Below, piece after piece: positions 12,046-23,905 of a stretch of 64,000 nucleotides of DNA. The notes under the pieces were generated by a model, which saw nothing but the letters and a program-made list of their open reading frames with translations, did not search any database and was not told the origin of the DNA. The stretch's first letter is position 1; every line of letters begins with the position of its first letter. Position numbers and translations under genes: made by a program. Origin of the DNA: Liolophura sinensis. Taxonomy: Eukaryota > Mollusca > Polyplacophora > Chitonida > Chitonidae. The DNA lies in NCBI RefSeq assembly GCF_032854445.1, contig NC_088303.1:25523265-25587264 (forward strand), written 5' to 3'.

Positions 12046-12354
12046 CTTTTCAGTGTATTTGCGCTAAACTTAAGCAGTAATACATTCAGAGAGAATTCAT
12101 AGTTTTTAGATTTACTTTCTACAGCATAATGAAGAACATAATGGATCAGAAATAAGAACTAACCCATTTTGATGCGAGAAACTAACGTCAAGATGTTTTT
12201 ATTGTAATGATGGGAAGATATGTAATATCCGAAATATATCATTTCTGATAATAAAGGAAATAAAGGCTTCTCTCACTGAGTAAACGAAGTGACATTACCT
12301 GATAAAAATGTTCGTTCATTGTCTTTGAACGATATGTGGAAGATGAATTCAGGA

Positions 12355-12845
12355 ACCCAACCTCTTTGTATACTGATCATCATCAGTACTGAACACTCAA
12401 CTTCATTTGTGAAGGATTTGTGATCATGAATTCTAAGGGTTTCTGATTATCAGCGCTGAAGTTTCCTTAGGCAACTTCCCTAGTCAAGAGTTTTCAATTA
12501 TCATGACTAAATTCGAACACACATCCTTTTTTGTCAAGGGCTTGTGAAGATCACTTCTGAATTCGACCACTCAACCTTCTGTGTCAAGGGTTTGTGAAGA
12601 TCACTGCTAAATTCGACCACTCAACCTCCTTTGTCAAGGGTTCGTGATGATCAGTGCTGAATTATAACACGCAACATCCTTCGTGAAGGGTTTGTGATCA
12701 TAAATACTAAATTTGAACACTGCAACTTTATTTCTTAAGGACTTGTGATCACCAGTGCTAATTTTTTTTAAAAAATCCCTTTCTTACGGGATTGTCATCA
12801 CCAGTGCTGATTGAGAATATCGAGCCCAACATTGAACATTGACCG
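12355..12845. repeat. tandem repeat, about 58-60-bp period (copy A)
   Basis: About eight degenerate units of the form 'gtcaagggtttgtgaagatc' + 'actgctaaattcgaccactc' + 'aacctcct'. Copy B carries the same array at about 23430-23905. There is no coding periodicity. Confidence 0.8.
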
Positions 12846-13146
12846 TTAAGGTGGACACGGTTAGCCAGCATGAACAACACTCGTCACCAGGAATGTCGTC
12901 CATAGATGGGGATACAGCTCCATTAATACCTTTTAACTTCCCAAATGGTAATAGTTTTTTATTATCGGTACTTGGGTAGATAAGTAAATGTTTTCATTCT
13001 GCACCACAAGCCTGAATCATTCAATTTATTTTGCATTAACTTTCTTAACCTCATTTTCAAAACACTCCAAACCCTTTGTTTATGTGTAACAATTAGGCGT
13101 ATAAGCCGTAAATTAAGAAAGTGCGATAACATTGTTTGTTACTAAT

Positions 13147-13230
13147 TTGATTGTTGTTTAACGCCACACTAAAAATTCCTTCTCTTGTATGATGGCGGTC
13201 AGTTGATGGCGGAAACCGATCTGCCTTTGG
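13147..13230 (-). mobile_element. diverged SINE-1 tail fragment (copy A)
   Basis: The reversed tail signature 'ttgattgttgtttaacgcca', 'cttgtatgatggcggtcag' and 'tgatggcggaaacc' matches the SINE-1 3' region with many substitutions. It directly abuts the foldback element starting at 13240. The copy B equivalent is at 24203-24296. Confidence 0.5.
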
Positions 13231-13239
13231 CAACATTGC

Positions 13240-13817
13240 TTTAAAGGAGAAGAAAACATAAAAATGATGCCAAAATCAGCTGAAAGAGCGTGAAAACTTA
13301 TTTGCAAATATGGTCTTTAATATTTTATTTTCAAGGGAAAAGGGTATTTGAAAATATGTTTGTATGGTGGGTATTTGGGACCAACTTTTGGTATTTATCG
13401 TTGTTGCATAATAATGTTCTAAATAAGGATGTGGTGCTTGTCTAAATGTTGTTTGTAAATTTGTTGTTTATGTCGAAACATATGCATTTAACCTAAATTA
13501 TGATAATATTTATGAATATATTAAAATATAAATATGATCCAAATTGAGATTTAATACATTTGTTAGCTGAAAAGAACAAATTTTAGTACAAAAATATGCA
13601 TTAAACCTGTGTTACATCCTCATTTATGACATTAGTAAACAAAGGCTATAAACACCAAAAGGTGTTCCCAAATACCCACCATACAAAATATTAATTTCAA
13701 GTTTCTTTTTTCTCCTTGAGGAAAATTGGAAAAAATATTGAAAACAACATTTAGGAATAACATTTCGCACTGTTTCCATCTGAACTTTATGTCATTTTTA
13801 TGATTTCTCCACCTTTA
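13240..13817. mobile_element. long foldback element with TTAA edges (copy A)
   Basis: Two long inverted arms (about 13240-13480 and 13560-13817) can be aligned over most of their length. The edges read 'tttaaaggagaagaaaacat' at left and its diverged complement ending 'ctccacctttaaa' at right; inner landmarks are 'gtatggtgggtatttgggac' (left) and 'tcccaaatacccaccataca' (right). TTAA occurs at both edges, the target site used by piggyBac-type elements, although the termini do not start with the usual CCC. It is non-coding and MITE-like. The copy B homologue is at 24297-24874. Confidence 0.75.
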
Positions 13818-13901
13818 AAAATATCACCCATCAGCATACAAAAGAAACATGAAGTCAGTTAGTTTATTTCTCTCATTCGTTTTGTAAAATGTTTAAAATA
13901 A

Positions 13902-15057
13902 TTGAATCACCAGCTCACCAGTGAGATTTTGAGAAGCGTAAGATATGGCAACATGGTTTGCAACTGTTCAGGCTTAGTGTTTACAAGGGAAAACTCCTAC
14001 AAGCTTAAAACAAGCAGGCAATGTTGGAGAAGTTCAGTATTTCAAACAATCTCGCTCTGTACAGTTCGTTCATTTGTTACAGCCAGCCTACTTCTGGAGT
14101 GCAACTTATCAGTTTCTATATATGCACAATGATCAAGTCATATTGATCTTTAAAAACACTTTATTTAAAGTACATAACTTCACTCGGATGAGTAATGAAC
14201 ACTCCTAGCGTTGGTTGTACGAGTACTTATTAAAAGGTACATGTTATTGGAACTGTTTAGTTTCTTGGATTTAAAGATCAAGAACCTACAGGAAATTCAT
14301 TGTAGGTAAGCATTTATATAGAATAGCGATTAACTCATGTTTCACCTACAACTAAAGTGTATAAAATAGTGTCAAGTGTGACCAGAAAATGTTCTTTGTC
14401 ATAGCCTGTGCCTGGATGACCTTGCCGTGCCTGGATGACAACTTCACCGTTGTTGTTGTCTACACCCATGACCACGCGTCGCGACCTGGTTTGTTTGTGA
14501 TTTGATGCCTCGCATCTCGCATCTCACAGTGACCTACATCCTTTACGAAGAAGTAAATAAAATGTCTGTGATAGCTAGATTCTAATAATTAAACTCCATT
14601 CAGAGCCTAAGGGTCGCTATTAGAATTGCAAAGTTGAGGAGTCACATGCGCATGTTACTGTCAGTGGGAAGAAATTTAAACAGTCAAGCATAAGCATTAG
14701 AGTTACACATAAATTGCATGGCAGGCATTTTCTTATCTCGATAGGTGAAAGATAAACAAAGCTGAAAATGTAATTTTTTTTCTTCAAAAGAAGTCGAATG
14801 CTTTTTTTTTCCTTTCAAACGTACTTTCTCAGTTACATATTTCCTATATTGAATATATAATAGAGCTATTCCAACACTTGTAAACTACGGTACTAGAAAT
14901 AAGTTGGGAAAGTGTAGAATATCCGTAGAACTCTAGTGTAGTGGTGTGTTTATTTCCATGAACCCGATGCCTTGATTGATTGATTGATTGATTAATTTAT
15001 CGACTCATTAGTGATTAATATCATGCCCATCTGATTTTCACCTATATGGACGTGACC
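13902..15057. other. duplicated non-coding DNA (copy A)
   Basis: Sequence conserved between the two duplication copies but without a recognisable gene. The 76-residue open frame at 13902-14132 begins at a non-ATG codon and has no known domain. Short features include a (GATT)n run near 14972 and homopolymer tracts near 14770-14815. Confidence 0.4.
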
Positions 15058-15552
15058 AGGTTTATGAGCTTTGAGGAAACCGAAGTGCCAAGAACAAACC
15101 ACAGACCTTGTCAAGTACCTGACAAACCCCTTGAAATAAAGCCATAATTCAAACAGCGAAAACTGGATTCGGACACCCGCTTGCTTTAACCATCTGGGGC
15201 AGCGAGGAACACTGTGAGTCTGAAATTGCTGGCATAGAATTGTTTCCTACACTATAGTTTTCAATCAGATGACGATGACTTAAATGTTGAAATAGCTTCT
15301 CCATAAAACAAATTCCTTGTAAATTCTATATTTAGAATTTTCTGTTCAAGTATGATTTCTGAAATAGTCATATCAAATATTTATCTTTTGCTGGATTGCA
15401 TGTTTACACACGACTGCAACATCGACATTTTCAATGGCATCAAAACCTGCGGATAGTCGTGGGTTCCCCCAGGGAATTGTCCGTTTCCTCAATCTAAAAC
15501 CCTGGCGGCCGTCGTACAAGTGGAATATTCTTTTGAGTACAGCGTAAAATGC
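15058..15552. other. block present only in duplication copy A
   Basis: Copy B passes from the equivalent of 15057 to that of 15553 with about 16 unrelated bases in between, so roughly 490 bp is deleted in B or inserted in A. The block ends inside a plus-strand SINE-1 tail (about 15455-15575: 'ggcggccgtcgtacaagtgg', 'aatattcttttgagtac', 'agcgtaaaat'). Confidence 0.7.
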
Positions 15553-16049
15553 CGGTTATTCATATAAATAAGTAAATGACATCAATTTCTAGATTTCCCC
15601 CGCTGTCTTTTTCGTTGCAGATTATTAGCAATAAGGGATGTATGGCGTTCATCGAACCGTTTTCGCAAGTGTAAGTTCGTTGAATACCTCTTGTCTTTCA
15701 TCAGTAATGCGTGGAAGCGTGCATGTGAACGTCCGGAGTTATGCTGTGCGTATTGAGATGAGTCACTCGTCACGCGTCACTATTTAAAAGTCTGCTGAAA
15801 TCGTCGCGCATCATGTGTCCTGATTATTCCCTGGTGTATATGCTAATATAAATGCGACTTGAAAATGTATGTTATGTTATGCATAACAAGTAAAATAATG
15901 TGTCTTTTTATATACTGTTAAATATATAAATATAATTTGAAGAAGATAAGGCGAATGCGTGTGATTAAAAGCTCGGAAGTGTCATCAAAATGAAAACATA
16001 CGTTGCAAGGCTAAGTTGCCCGTAAAATTGCCACTGTCGGCCCAATGCT

Positions 16050-16347
16050 GTGAGTTACATCGGTCCAATGTAGGTATACAACAGCCGCCCAACGTACTGT
16101 GAGTTACATCGGTCCAATGTAGCTATACAACAGCCGCCCAACGTACTGTGAGTTACATCGGTCCAGTGTAGCTATACAACAGCCGCCCAACGTACTGTGA
16201 GTTATATCGGTCCAATGTAGCTATACAACAGGCGCCCAACGTACTGTGAGTTACATCGGTCCAATGTAGTTATACAACAGGCGCCCAACGTACTGTGAGT
16301 TACATCGGTCCAATGTAGCTATACAACAGCCGCCCAACGTACTTTTG
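16050..16347. repeat. 49-bp minisatellite, 6 units (copy A)
   Basis: Six units of 'ttacatcggtccaatgtagc' + 'tatacaacagccgcccaacg' + 'tactgtgag' at an exact 49-bp period. The last unit exits into 'tacttttgcacaatg' as in copy B, where the same array has 13 units. Confidence 0.95.
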
Positions 16348-16640
16348 CACAATGACCCAATGTTGGAACCGACGCCGGTTCTTGATTGGCACAAGACAAC
16401 GGCCCAGCGTCGGATCGATGCTGGTCCGTTGCACTTACTTAAAGCAGAATACAGCGGGCAAATGCCGGGCTAACTTTGTCTTTGTTCCTCATAGGTAGTA
16501 GAATATACCGGAATGTCATCAGAACAGTGTCGGCTCAGTGTATATAATTTTAAGGAGCACATCGGTTCATCGCTGGGCTAACGTTGACTGATTATGGATA
16601 ACTAGCAGAAAGTATAGTGGGGCCAATGTCGGGCTGTTGT
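16348..16640. repeat. degenerate 'gcccaacgt / ggtccaatgt' short repeats
   Basis: Short irregular motifs such as 'gacccaatgttgg', 'acggcccagcgtcgg' and 'ggccaatgtcgggc' follow the 49-bp array and look like its diverged relatives. Similar motifs recur at 28756-28905 and 30730-30885, suggesting one dispersed repeat family. Confidence 0.5.
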
Positions 16641-17164
16641 TGAAACAAAATGTGACTTGTAATTGACCCACAGACTCCAAATGACCATTGCTGCCGGTCC
16701 CAAATCATTAATCCTGTTAAACTCTATTCCATCGGAGTAACCGGTAAAACAACGTTGACATTCATCAGAATAAATAAGCTCTATATAGTGTATATGAGGA
16801 ATAATAAATTAGATATTAGCACTGCCGGTATTCAAAATCAAAACAATCAAATGTGAAGATTAACTTAATTACTAAATTTTACAGTCTAAATATTCAATAA
16901 AATTAATCCAATATTTCTAACACAGGGATCTTTTGACATGTGTCTTTTATACACTGATTAATGTACGAAACGGAACAAACTGAGCGAAAACAGAATATGG
17001 AGATGAAAGTGGTAACTATTAAATAGCATAAGCGTACATATACGACTCTGAAATCAATGTAAAGGTGAATTTATGGGCTGGTAGTTATATTTGATCTGCC
17101 CATGAGAAGTCTCCATCCATTCAGTTCACCAGCCTTCCACAACGACTATTCGATGATATTTTTA

Positions 17165-17440
17165 ATGACTTCATGTGTAATGGATAAAGTACTTCCTCTG
17201 GGGTGCACTGACATTTGAACTCACCCACTCATTTCCAGTCTTGCGGTGTAATGGCTAAAGGCTTTCCTCTGAAGGTAACTTTAGGACTTGAGTCCAAATC
17301 TCCACCTCAAAAGTCAAATACTGTACAAAATGAGCCAAAGGTAATTTCCCACTAGCAACTGACAGTAGATCAAGCACTGGAAAAGTATTCCTGTTATATA
17401 GTGATGGCTGAGGGATTTCCTCTGTGTCACCCTGGAATTT
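17165..17440 (+). mobile_element. tRNA-like SINE-head units, two to three copies
   Basis: The motif 'tgtaatggctaaaggctttcc' (with 'tctg') recurs at about 17172, 17243 and, diverged, 17402. It is followed by 'ttgaactcaccc' or 'ttgagtccaaatctccacc', resembling tRNA A and B boxes at roughly tRNA spacing. The first two units are also in copy B (27655-27808). They look like SINE heads without bodies rather than functional tRNA genes, because no cloverleaf can be drawn with confidence. Confidence 0.4.
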
Positions 17441-17545
17441 GATTTATTTATTTATTTATTTGATTGGTGTTTTACGCCGTACTCAAGAATATTTCACTTA
17501 TACGACGGCGGTCAGCATTATGGTGGTGGAAATCGGGCAACTCCG
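17405..17545 (-). mobile_element. SINE-1 3' region at the duplication junction
   Basis: A (TTTA)n run followed by 'tgattggtgttttacgccgt', 'actcaagaatatttcactta' and 'tacgacggcggtcagcatta' is a clear reversed SINE-1 tail. It fills most of the spacer between copy A (ends 17326) and copy B (starts 17539), and may have been involved in the duplication or inserted afterwards. Confidence 0.85.
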
Positions 17546-18641
17546 GGAGCAACAGTTCACAACCAAGACGCCGAAGTCTGAGACTGGAAATCAAACTGGT
17601 AAGGCTTCGAACTCTCTTGCTTGTTTGTATAGTAAATGTGATGACGATTCAGTATTTTTAGTAATTCTAGACAAGTCTGTTATATTACACACATAGAAAG
17701 ACATTGTACTCTGAGCCGAAGTGACGGCGGCAACTTACCGCTATATACATCCGCCATTGTCGAATCTTCGAAAAGCTTTCTTTTTAAACATCTAAGAGAT
17801 CTAATATATATATAGAGTGTTGTCCTAAAAGATAAGATAGCGAAGTATTTCGATATTTGTTTTCCAGGCTGCACGTAACTGTTGTTTCTAACCGCACACT
17901 CTTTCGCTCCAATTTTCATTTTTAGAAATAGCTTCAGTACGACAAAGTATTTTAATCTCTTGATCTTCGCTTGTGCAATTTTACGCTTAACAACCTCAGG
18001 AGTTTTCGTGGATTGAGAATCCAGTTTCACCATTTCACAACAACCACAGCTCATTTTGACGTCTTGATGTATACGTGTGTATCCGACAATCGTATTCCGG
18101 TGTTCTGTTGTGACCATCATTAAAAAAGTCATATAGCCTACGTCCGAACCAAAATACATGTAGAAGAGCAGCAAGGTGTTTCAGAAGCACAAGTGCAGTG
18201 GACAAATGTTTTAGCAAAGTACTCCATTTCACATCACACTCAGTTAACTGTATTAGATTTGTACATCATTTTGTGCAGGAGTGAGGCTTAAAAACAAAAG
18301 GTTTTCTTCACATATTTCGGTCGGTTCGGCAAAGTAGCCTACTCGCGGGACCATATCATTTTGGCTTGATAACTTCTAGCTAACCTGATTCAATTCGATT
18401 ATTTCACATATTTCCTTTCAATTCATCTTTTTATCTTCGCCATGGGCTGTGCAATTCATGACGTTGTCGATTAAGCTTGCAATCAAATTGCTCAAATGAG
18501 TTTAATTAAAAATTTTCGTTTCCCATCACTGTCCATGCCGATCTTGCCATGCCGTTAGAAAAAACTCTTCTGTATAATGCGAAATCACTGAATATATATA
18601 CATCAGTAATTTGGCTCGGGCATTAGATGGATGATATCAAG

Positions 18642-18860
18642 TGAGGAGGACGTACGACGTTAAACCTCAAGCACTCACTCAAGTAGGGACGTACGATGTT
18701 AAACCCCAAGCACTCACTCAAGTAGGGAGGACGTGCGACGTTAAACCCCAAGCACTCACTCAAGTAGGGAGGACGTGCGACGTTAAATCTCAAGTACTTA
18801 CTTAAGTAGGGAGGAAGTACGATGTTATACCCCAAGCACTCACTCAAGTGGGGAGGGAGT
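18642..18860. repeat. 42-bp tandem array made of a SINE tail (copy B)
   Basis: Homologue of 7606-7826, with the same unit number and the same SINE-2 tail core 'gtacgacgttaaac'. A minus-strand open frame across it (14-residue repeats with the motif YLSECLGFN) follows from the 42-bp period and is not considered a gene. Confidence 0.85.
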
Positions 18861-19773
18861 CCTAAATAATCTGACTCGAACATGTGGCAGATCTACCCGC
18901 ACTGACGGGCAGTTCTGAAGCATGGAAAACAAAACAGCCAAAGAAAGCAGATCCTGTGCAAAGCTTTGGTTTCTCGCATAACCTAATTCTTCCTCAGCCA
19001 TGGTGCAAGCTGGGTGTAACCTGCTGTTATTTATTTACATGAACAGCTAGAATAAAACCCCTAACTAAGGTTTATTTGACCATTTGACCGTTAGCTGTAT
19101 TTTATTCTCAATGCCGTAGTATTTTATATTGCTATTACTGTAGGAAGAGAGACCATGTAAAACCACTGGCTGTAGATTTTAGAATCCAGAATGGCCTCAG
19201 GAGGTCTTGGGATCCAACGCAGGTTTCGATTCTTCTTTTGCGATTTTTCACCTAGATGTTTGTTACCAACAGGCCTCCCAAATGAGCGTGGATTTCTACG
19301 GGTTTTCGCCCACCCACAAACCAGATCACAGTAAGATAAGAGAAATATTCTTCACCATATGATAAACACCAGTCATATCAATACGTAAATATTCTTGGAT
19401 GTTAGTACAGTTCTTTTTTGTATTTTTGGAAATATAGGAGGCGTGGTTGTTATTTGTCCTTTGCTTTCTTGTCCACGGATGGTCAAACACAGAACACTTC
19501 TTCAGACAAGCTCTTATATATTGAAATGCTTTTTGTGACAATATTCAAGCTGTTTGACTTAAACATTTCATTTCCGTTTACGTAATTTTCTAGTTAAACC
19601 ACAAACAATATTGTTTACATAGCCAGGACAATACATGAAAACATTCTGTGATGAAGATGAAAGAGATTTAGACCAAACCAGAAGTGATGCATTTTATTAT
19701 AGATTTGTACAAGTATTTGATCTCAGCATAAAATACAGTGATGCTCCTTTTCTCAGTGGTAGAGCTGTGATGT

Positions 19774-20340
19774 TCAGATGCTAACCGTATCTCGGAGTTG
19801 AGACAAGAACCCGTCATAAGGTATGTTAACCTTGTCCCGGTCAATTCCCACTGCCGTGTCAACCCAAGATTCCGTTAACTCCATCACACCAATTCCCTTT
19901 TCTTTCGGCTTGTAGTTTTCGTACATTTCCCTAATCATGCGTTCATCTTTATGTCCAAATGCTTTGAACAGAACGGCGAATTCTTCATACGTTAAGAAGC
20001 CATCATGGTCCACGTCGGCACACCGAGCAATTTCGCCAAACATTTGCCGCGCTAACTTGCCTAGAGCATCGGAATCAGTTTGATACTCTTTGGTGAGGGA
20101 CGTGACAAACTCTTCCTCACTAATGGAGTCCTTATGGCCGATTCTCCTGAAAATAAATTCCTCCCAAAACAATCTGAATCCTTTCCTCATGCCCTCAATA
20201 CTTTCTTCATCAACAAGATTCTTGTAAAAGTTTTCAAAATCTTGCTCGCTGTTTCTGTAGTCTAGTTTTGACACGACGCCATCTCTATTTACGTCCAAAC
20301 CCTTAAACCATGCCCTCCACTTCCTTTGTAAAAATTCTAT
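19774..20340 (-). pseudogene. SCP paralog B, initiator codon lost
   Basis: Duplicate of the gene at 8760-9326, open over the same 188 codons. The initiator is ATA instead of ATG (20338-20340), no in-frame ATG lies between it and an upstream in-frame stop, and the next in-frame ATG is codon 51, after EF loop I. Six other residues differ from A (RS-to-KG and S-to-R around loop I, F-to-L, L-to-I and M-to-T near the C-terminus), against about three silent changes that I can see. That is the opposite of what purifying selection gives. EF loops I (DVNRDGVVSKLD) and III (DVDHDGFLTYEE) still look functional. It may be a recent pseudogene, may start at a non-AUG codon or through an alternative upstream exon, or may carry an assembly error at one base. 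Confidence 0.7.
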
Positions 20341-20608
20341 TGATGATCCGTCGATAGAAGACCTGGAAATTCAGTCAACAGTAGGGAAATATATTCTCGT
20401 ATTAAATTGCGATCAATCAGAAACACTAAAAAAGATCATTTTGCAACATTGTCTTGTGCGTCTTTAATTATATTATATTTGGAGTTTTACCATATTTAAC
20501 TATTATCTGCATATTTTGATACTGAAAAATTATACATACAAGATCAAGCATAAACAAAGAAAACAATAATGGAGCGATTACAGAGCAATAAGGGACTTGG
20601 GAGATACA

Positions 20609-20930
20609 AAACGGGGTTGTCTATCCGATGGATACACAGCATGTACACGTCAATATAGATGCAGGCAAGATCACTACACGCGGTTGTCCATCTCACTGAT
20701 ACATAGCATGTAAACCTCAACATAGGTCCAGGCAAGATCACTAAACGTGGTTATCCATCTGACTAATGCACAGGATTAAACCTCAACACAGATCGAGACG
20801 GATCACTACAGGTGGTTGTCCATCTCACTGATACGTAGCATGTAAGCCTCAACAAAGATCGAGACAAGATCACTACACGTTGTTGTTCATCTGACTGATT
20901 CATAGGATGAAAACCTCAACATATGTTCCT
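20609..20930. repeat. tandem repeat, about 66-bp period (copy B)
   Basis: Homologue of the array at 9595-9915, with about five units and the same unit order. Confidence 0.8.
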
Positions 20931-21435
20931 GTTAACAGCCAAAGAATTTTATTTTGGATCTTGTCATGCATGGTCAAATCTATGAACTGATAGTAAGTAG
21001 AGTACAGTTTTTACTTGCTGTTTACATTTAAAAAATACTGTAACTGGAGTTCACTGAGAGATGGGGAATGTTTCTCTCTAAAGGTAAAAGCATTACTTCT
21101 GATCGGTACTACACATCGTGCATGGTGAGGCGCTCAAAGCAGACCTGCTCGCTGAGCGTAGGTAACCGGTTGGTACATACATATTTTATTTCGGGAAGGT
21201 CCATTTTAAATTGCTCCGCATGACTGCTTTCAACTTAACCTGAAGCTGTGCAAAGGTCATTTACTTACATCCCCGTCACAAGTCAGCATGCTAAGATGAT
21301 CTGTGTATTATCCGCAACCATTTGTTAAGTATGCGCAGTAATTATGTCAAACTTTGGAAAAATCGGCGTACGTCTAATGATGCTAACTATTTCAGCATAC
21401 GCGGACAGGGTTTATTCACATCGTCCAAAAGAGGC

Positions 21436-21539
21436 CTATGTAGGCCGGCTTTGCGGTGTATATATCTATGCTCTCACGCGCGTATATACATACGCGCGTG
21501 AGAGCATAGATATATACACCGCAAAGCCGGCCTACATAG
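21436..21539. repeat. 104-bp perfect hairpin, copy B only
   Basis: Two 50-bp arms (21436-21485 and 21490-21539) are exact reverse complements separated by a four-base loop 'atac'. The arms contain 'taggccggctttgcggtgta' and 'tacaccgcaaagccggccta'. The matching place in copy A (about 10420-10465) has only a diverged single arm ('ctcgcgtgagagcatagata'), so the second arm was created, or the palindrome perfected, in copy B. Confidence 0.97.
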
Positions 21540-22337
21540 TCTTACAATTTATCAGAGAATTGCTGCAGTCTCTCTGTGCGATTTTCCTGTATCCTAACAG
21601 ATAAGCGTATAGCTGTTACGGCGTAAAACATCATATAGATAAATATAACATAGATTTCCGTATCTATAGATCTCCTGCCGCACGGGTATGCTGCTGCCGT
21701 TGTGGATCAATTTTGCATAAGAACAAATGCTTAATACGTCGATGTAACTATAGGAGGTATGTATAAGTAATACTTACATGACTGTTGGTGATCGTGGTTA
21801 TGGCTGTCAGTGGTGTATACTATAGGTGTAGTCGTAACCTGGTTTGATCGTTTGTCCGCTTATTGTCTTTGATACAAATACACCAAAGATTTTACTGTGC
21901 ACAAGCTGAGAAAGGCACAGACGGTCGCGTCGTGACCCAGTTTGGTAGACAATAGAATATATCTGTGCAGATTTTAGTCTCGCTAGAGCTAACATAAATG
22001 TCTCGTCTGTTAACGGTGGCCATTTCATGTAAATTATATGCCAATAAAAGCTTTGCTTGGTCATTTTATTATTTTAAACGTATAGAGTTGTCTTTAAGAG
22101 TGTCTCTGAACGCTTTTGTAAAGGAACCCATCGATTTATAAAACAATATCTCAATGAGGAAGACTTCAAATCATGTCATTGAAATGAGTGATTGTAGACA
22201 TCTGCTTTTCTCAAATTACTAGTTAAGGGAGGTGGTGGGGAAAGGGGAGGGGGGACTGTATAATTACAGCCATAGACTAGCGCCTAAAGTCAACGTATAA
22301 ATTGTTATGCAGTCTTGTTTTACACTTGTTTTACACT

Positions 22338-22700
22338 TGGTTCGACCGCTTCGATGGCCTAATGATTATAATGTTGTCTCGAAGTCGGGAGACGTCGGAT
22401 CAAACCCGGATCGGGTCAAAGACTTCAAAAATGGCACTTGTTGCTGCCTCCGTCGCTGGGCACTCAGCATTGAGAGGCTAGAGTAGACTGGTTTCTCTCT
22501 TGTCAGTATAATGTGACTTGATGGGGTTTCACGTCTGGTGTCTTCGGTATGATACTTCATTGGTGGCAACACGTGGCTTCATGAACTCGTCCTGCTAAAA
22601 GCATTAAGACACAGTATATGTACACACACCTAATGGCCCCTCATCGTCATTTGACTAAAAGATTGTAAAGCACGGCGTAGAACCTCAAACATAAATGCAT
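22338..22700 (+). mobile_element. SINE-2 (copy B)
   Basis: Homologue of 11258-11625, with the same tRNA-like head ('tggcctaatgattataat') and tail ('catcgtcatttgac'). It carries a few substitutions and a short deletion after the tail. Confidence 0.75.
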
Positions 22701-23429
22701 ACATATTCGTCGTCTCAAATTTAACTCAGTTACATTATTTCGTACTCAAGAATATTTCTCTTATACGACGGCGCCCATTTACAGAGCAGAGTGCCAAATA
22801 TTGTTAACGAGTTGCATTTATGGATAAGCTTTGTGTCAGTCAGATCCTTCATGAGGTCTGTAAAGCTCGCCATTTTTGAACTGTATCTAATACCGCTTAA
22901 CCCGGGGCTAGGGGCCATAAAGGCAGCCATGCTCATTACATCTGCATGATGCCTTTATGAACAGTTATGATCAAAGCGCGAAGGAGACACCTTGGTGGAA
23001 TTATTTCTGTTAGCAATTGGCATTAAGGTCACGTATCTTCATACAGGCTGACATAAAACTTTTCCTGCTCCTGACTACAGCGTAAAACATCAGTCAAATA
23101 AATACATAAATGAATAAAACTTTTCAGTGTATTTGCGCTAAACTTAAGCAGTAATACATTCAGAGAGAATTCATAGTTTTTGGATTTACTTTCTACAGCA
23201 TAAGGAAGAACATAATGGATCAGAAATAAGAACTAACCCATTTTGATGCGAAAAACTAACGTCAAGATGTTTTTATTGTAATGATGGGAAGATATGTAAT
23301 ATCCGAAATATATCATTTCTTATAATAAAGGAAATAAAGGCTTCTCTCATTGAGTAAACGAAGTGACATTACCTGATAAAAATGTTCGTTCATTGTCTTT
23401 GAACGATATGTGGAAGATGAATTCAGAAA

Positions 23430-23905
23430 CCCAACTCTTTTTATACTGATCATCATCAGTACTGAACACTCAACTTCATTTGTGAAGGATTTGTGATCAT
23501 GAATGCTAAGGGTTTCTGATTATCAGCGCTGAAGTTTCCTTAGGCAACTTCCTTAGGCAAGAGTTTTCAATTATCATGACTAAATTCGAACACGCATCCT
23601 TTTTTGTCAAGGGCTTGTGAAGATCACTTCTGAATTCGACCACTCAACCTCCTGTGTCAAGGGTTTGTGAAGATCACTGCTAAATTCGACCACTCAACCT
23701 CCTTTGTCAAGGGTTTGTGATGATCAGTGCTGAATTATATCACGCAACATCCTTCGTGAAGGGTTTGTGATCATAAATACTAAATTTGAACACTGCAACT
23801 TTATTTCTTAAGGATTTGTGATCACCAGCGCTAATTTTTTTAAAAATCCCTTTCTTACGGGATTGTCATCACCAGTGCTGATTGAGAATATCGAGTCCAA
23901 CATTG
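23430..23905. repeat. tandem repeat, about 58-60-bp period (copy B)
   Basis: Homologue of 12355-12845. It has lost a dozen or so bases near its end relative to copy A. Confidence 0.8.

Larger units (their letters stand above)
6121..17326. repeat. segmental duplication, copy A
   Basis: The first of two directly repeated blocks. The left boundary lies at 'aactccgggagcaacagttc' (6121; the partner is at 17539) and the right boundary at 'caaatactgtac' (ending 17326; the partner ends 27812). Nearly every line aligns to copy B with only a few differences per line. The block includes SCP gene A, four minisatellites, SINE copies and a long foldback element. It differs from copy B by a long (TA)n tract, by blocks near 15058-15552 and 15687-16050 that are absent from B, and by fewer 49-bp minisatellite units. 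Confidence 0.93.

Noticed and set aside
18623-18883. 86-residue frame of 14-residue repeats (YLSECLGFN)
   Set aside because: Encoded by the 42-bp SINE-tail array; the equivalent region in copy A is not open in the same way.
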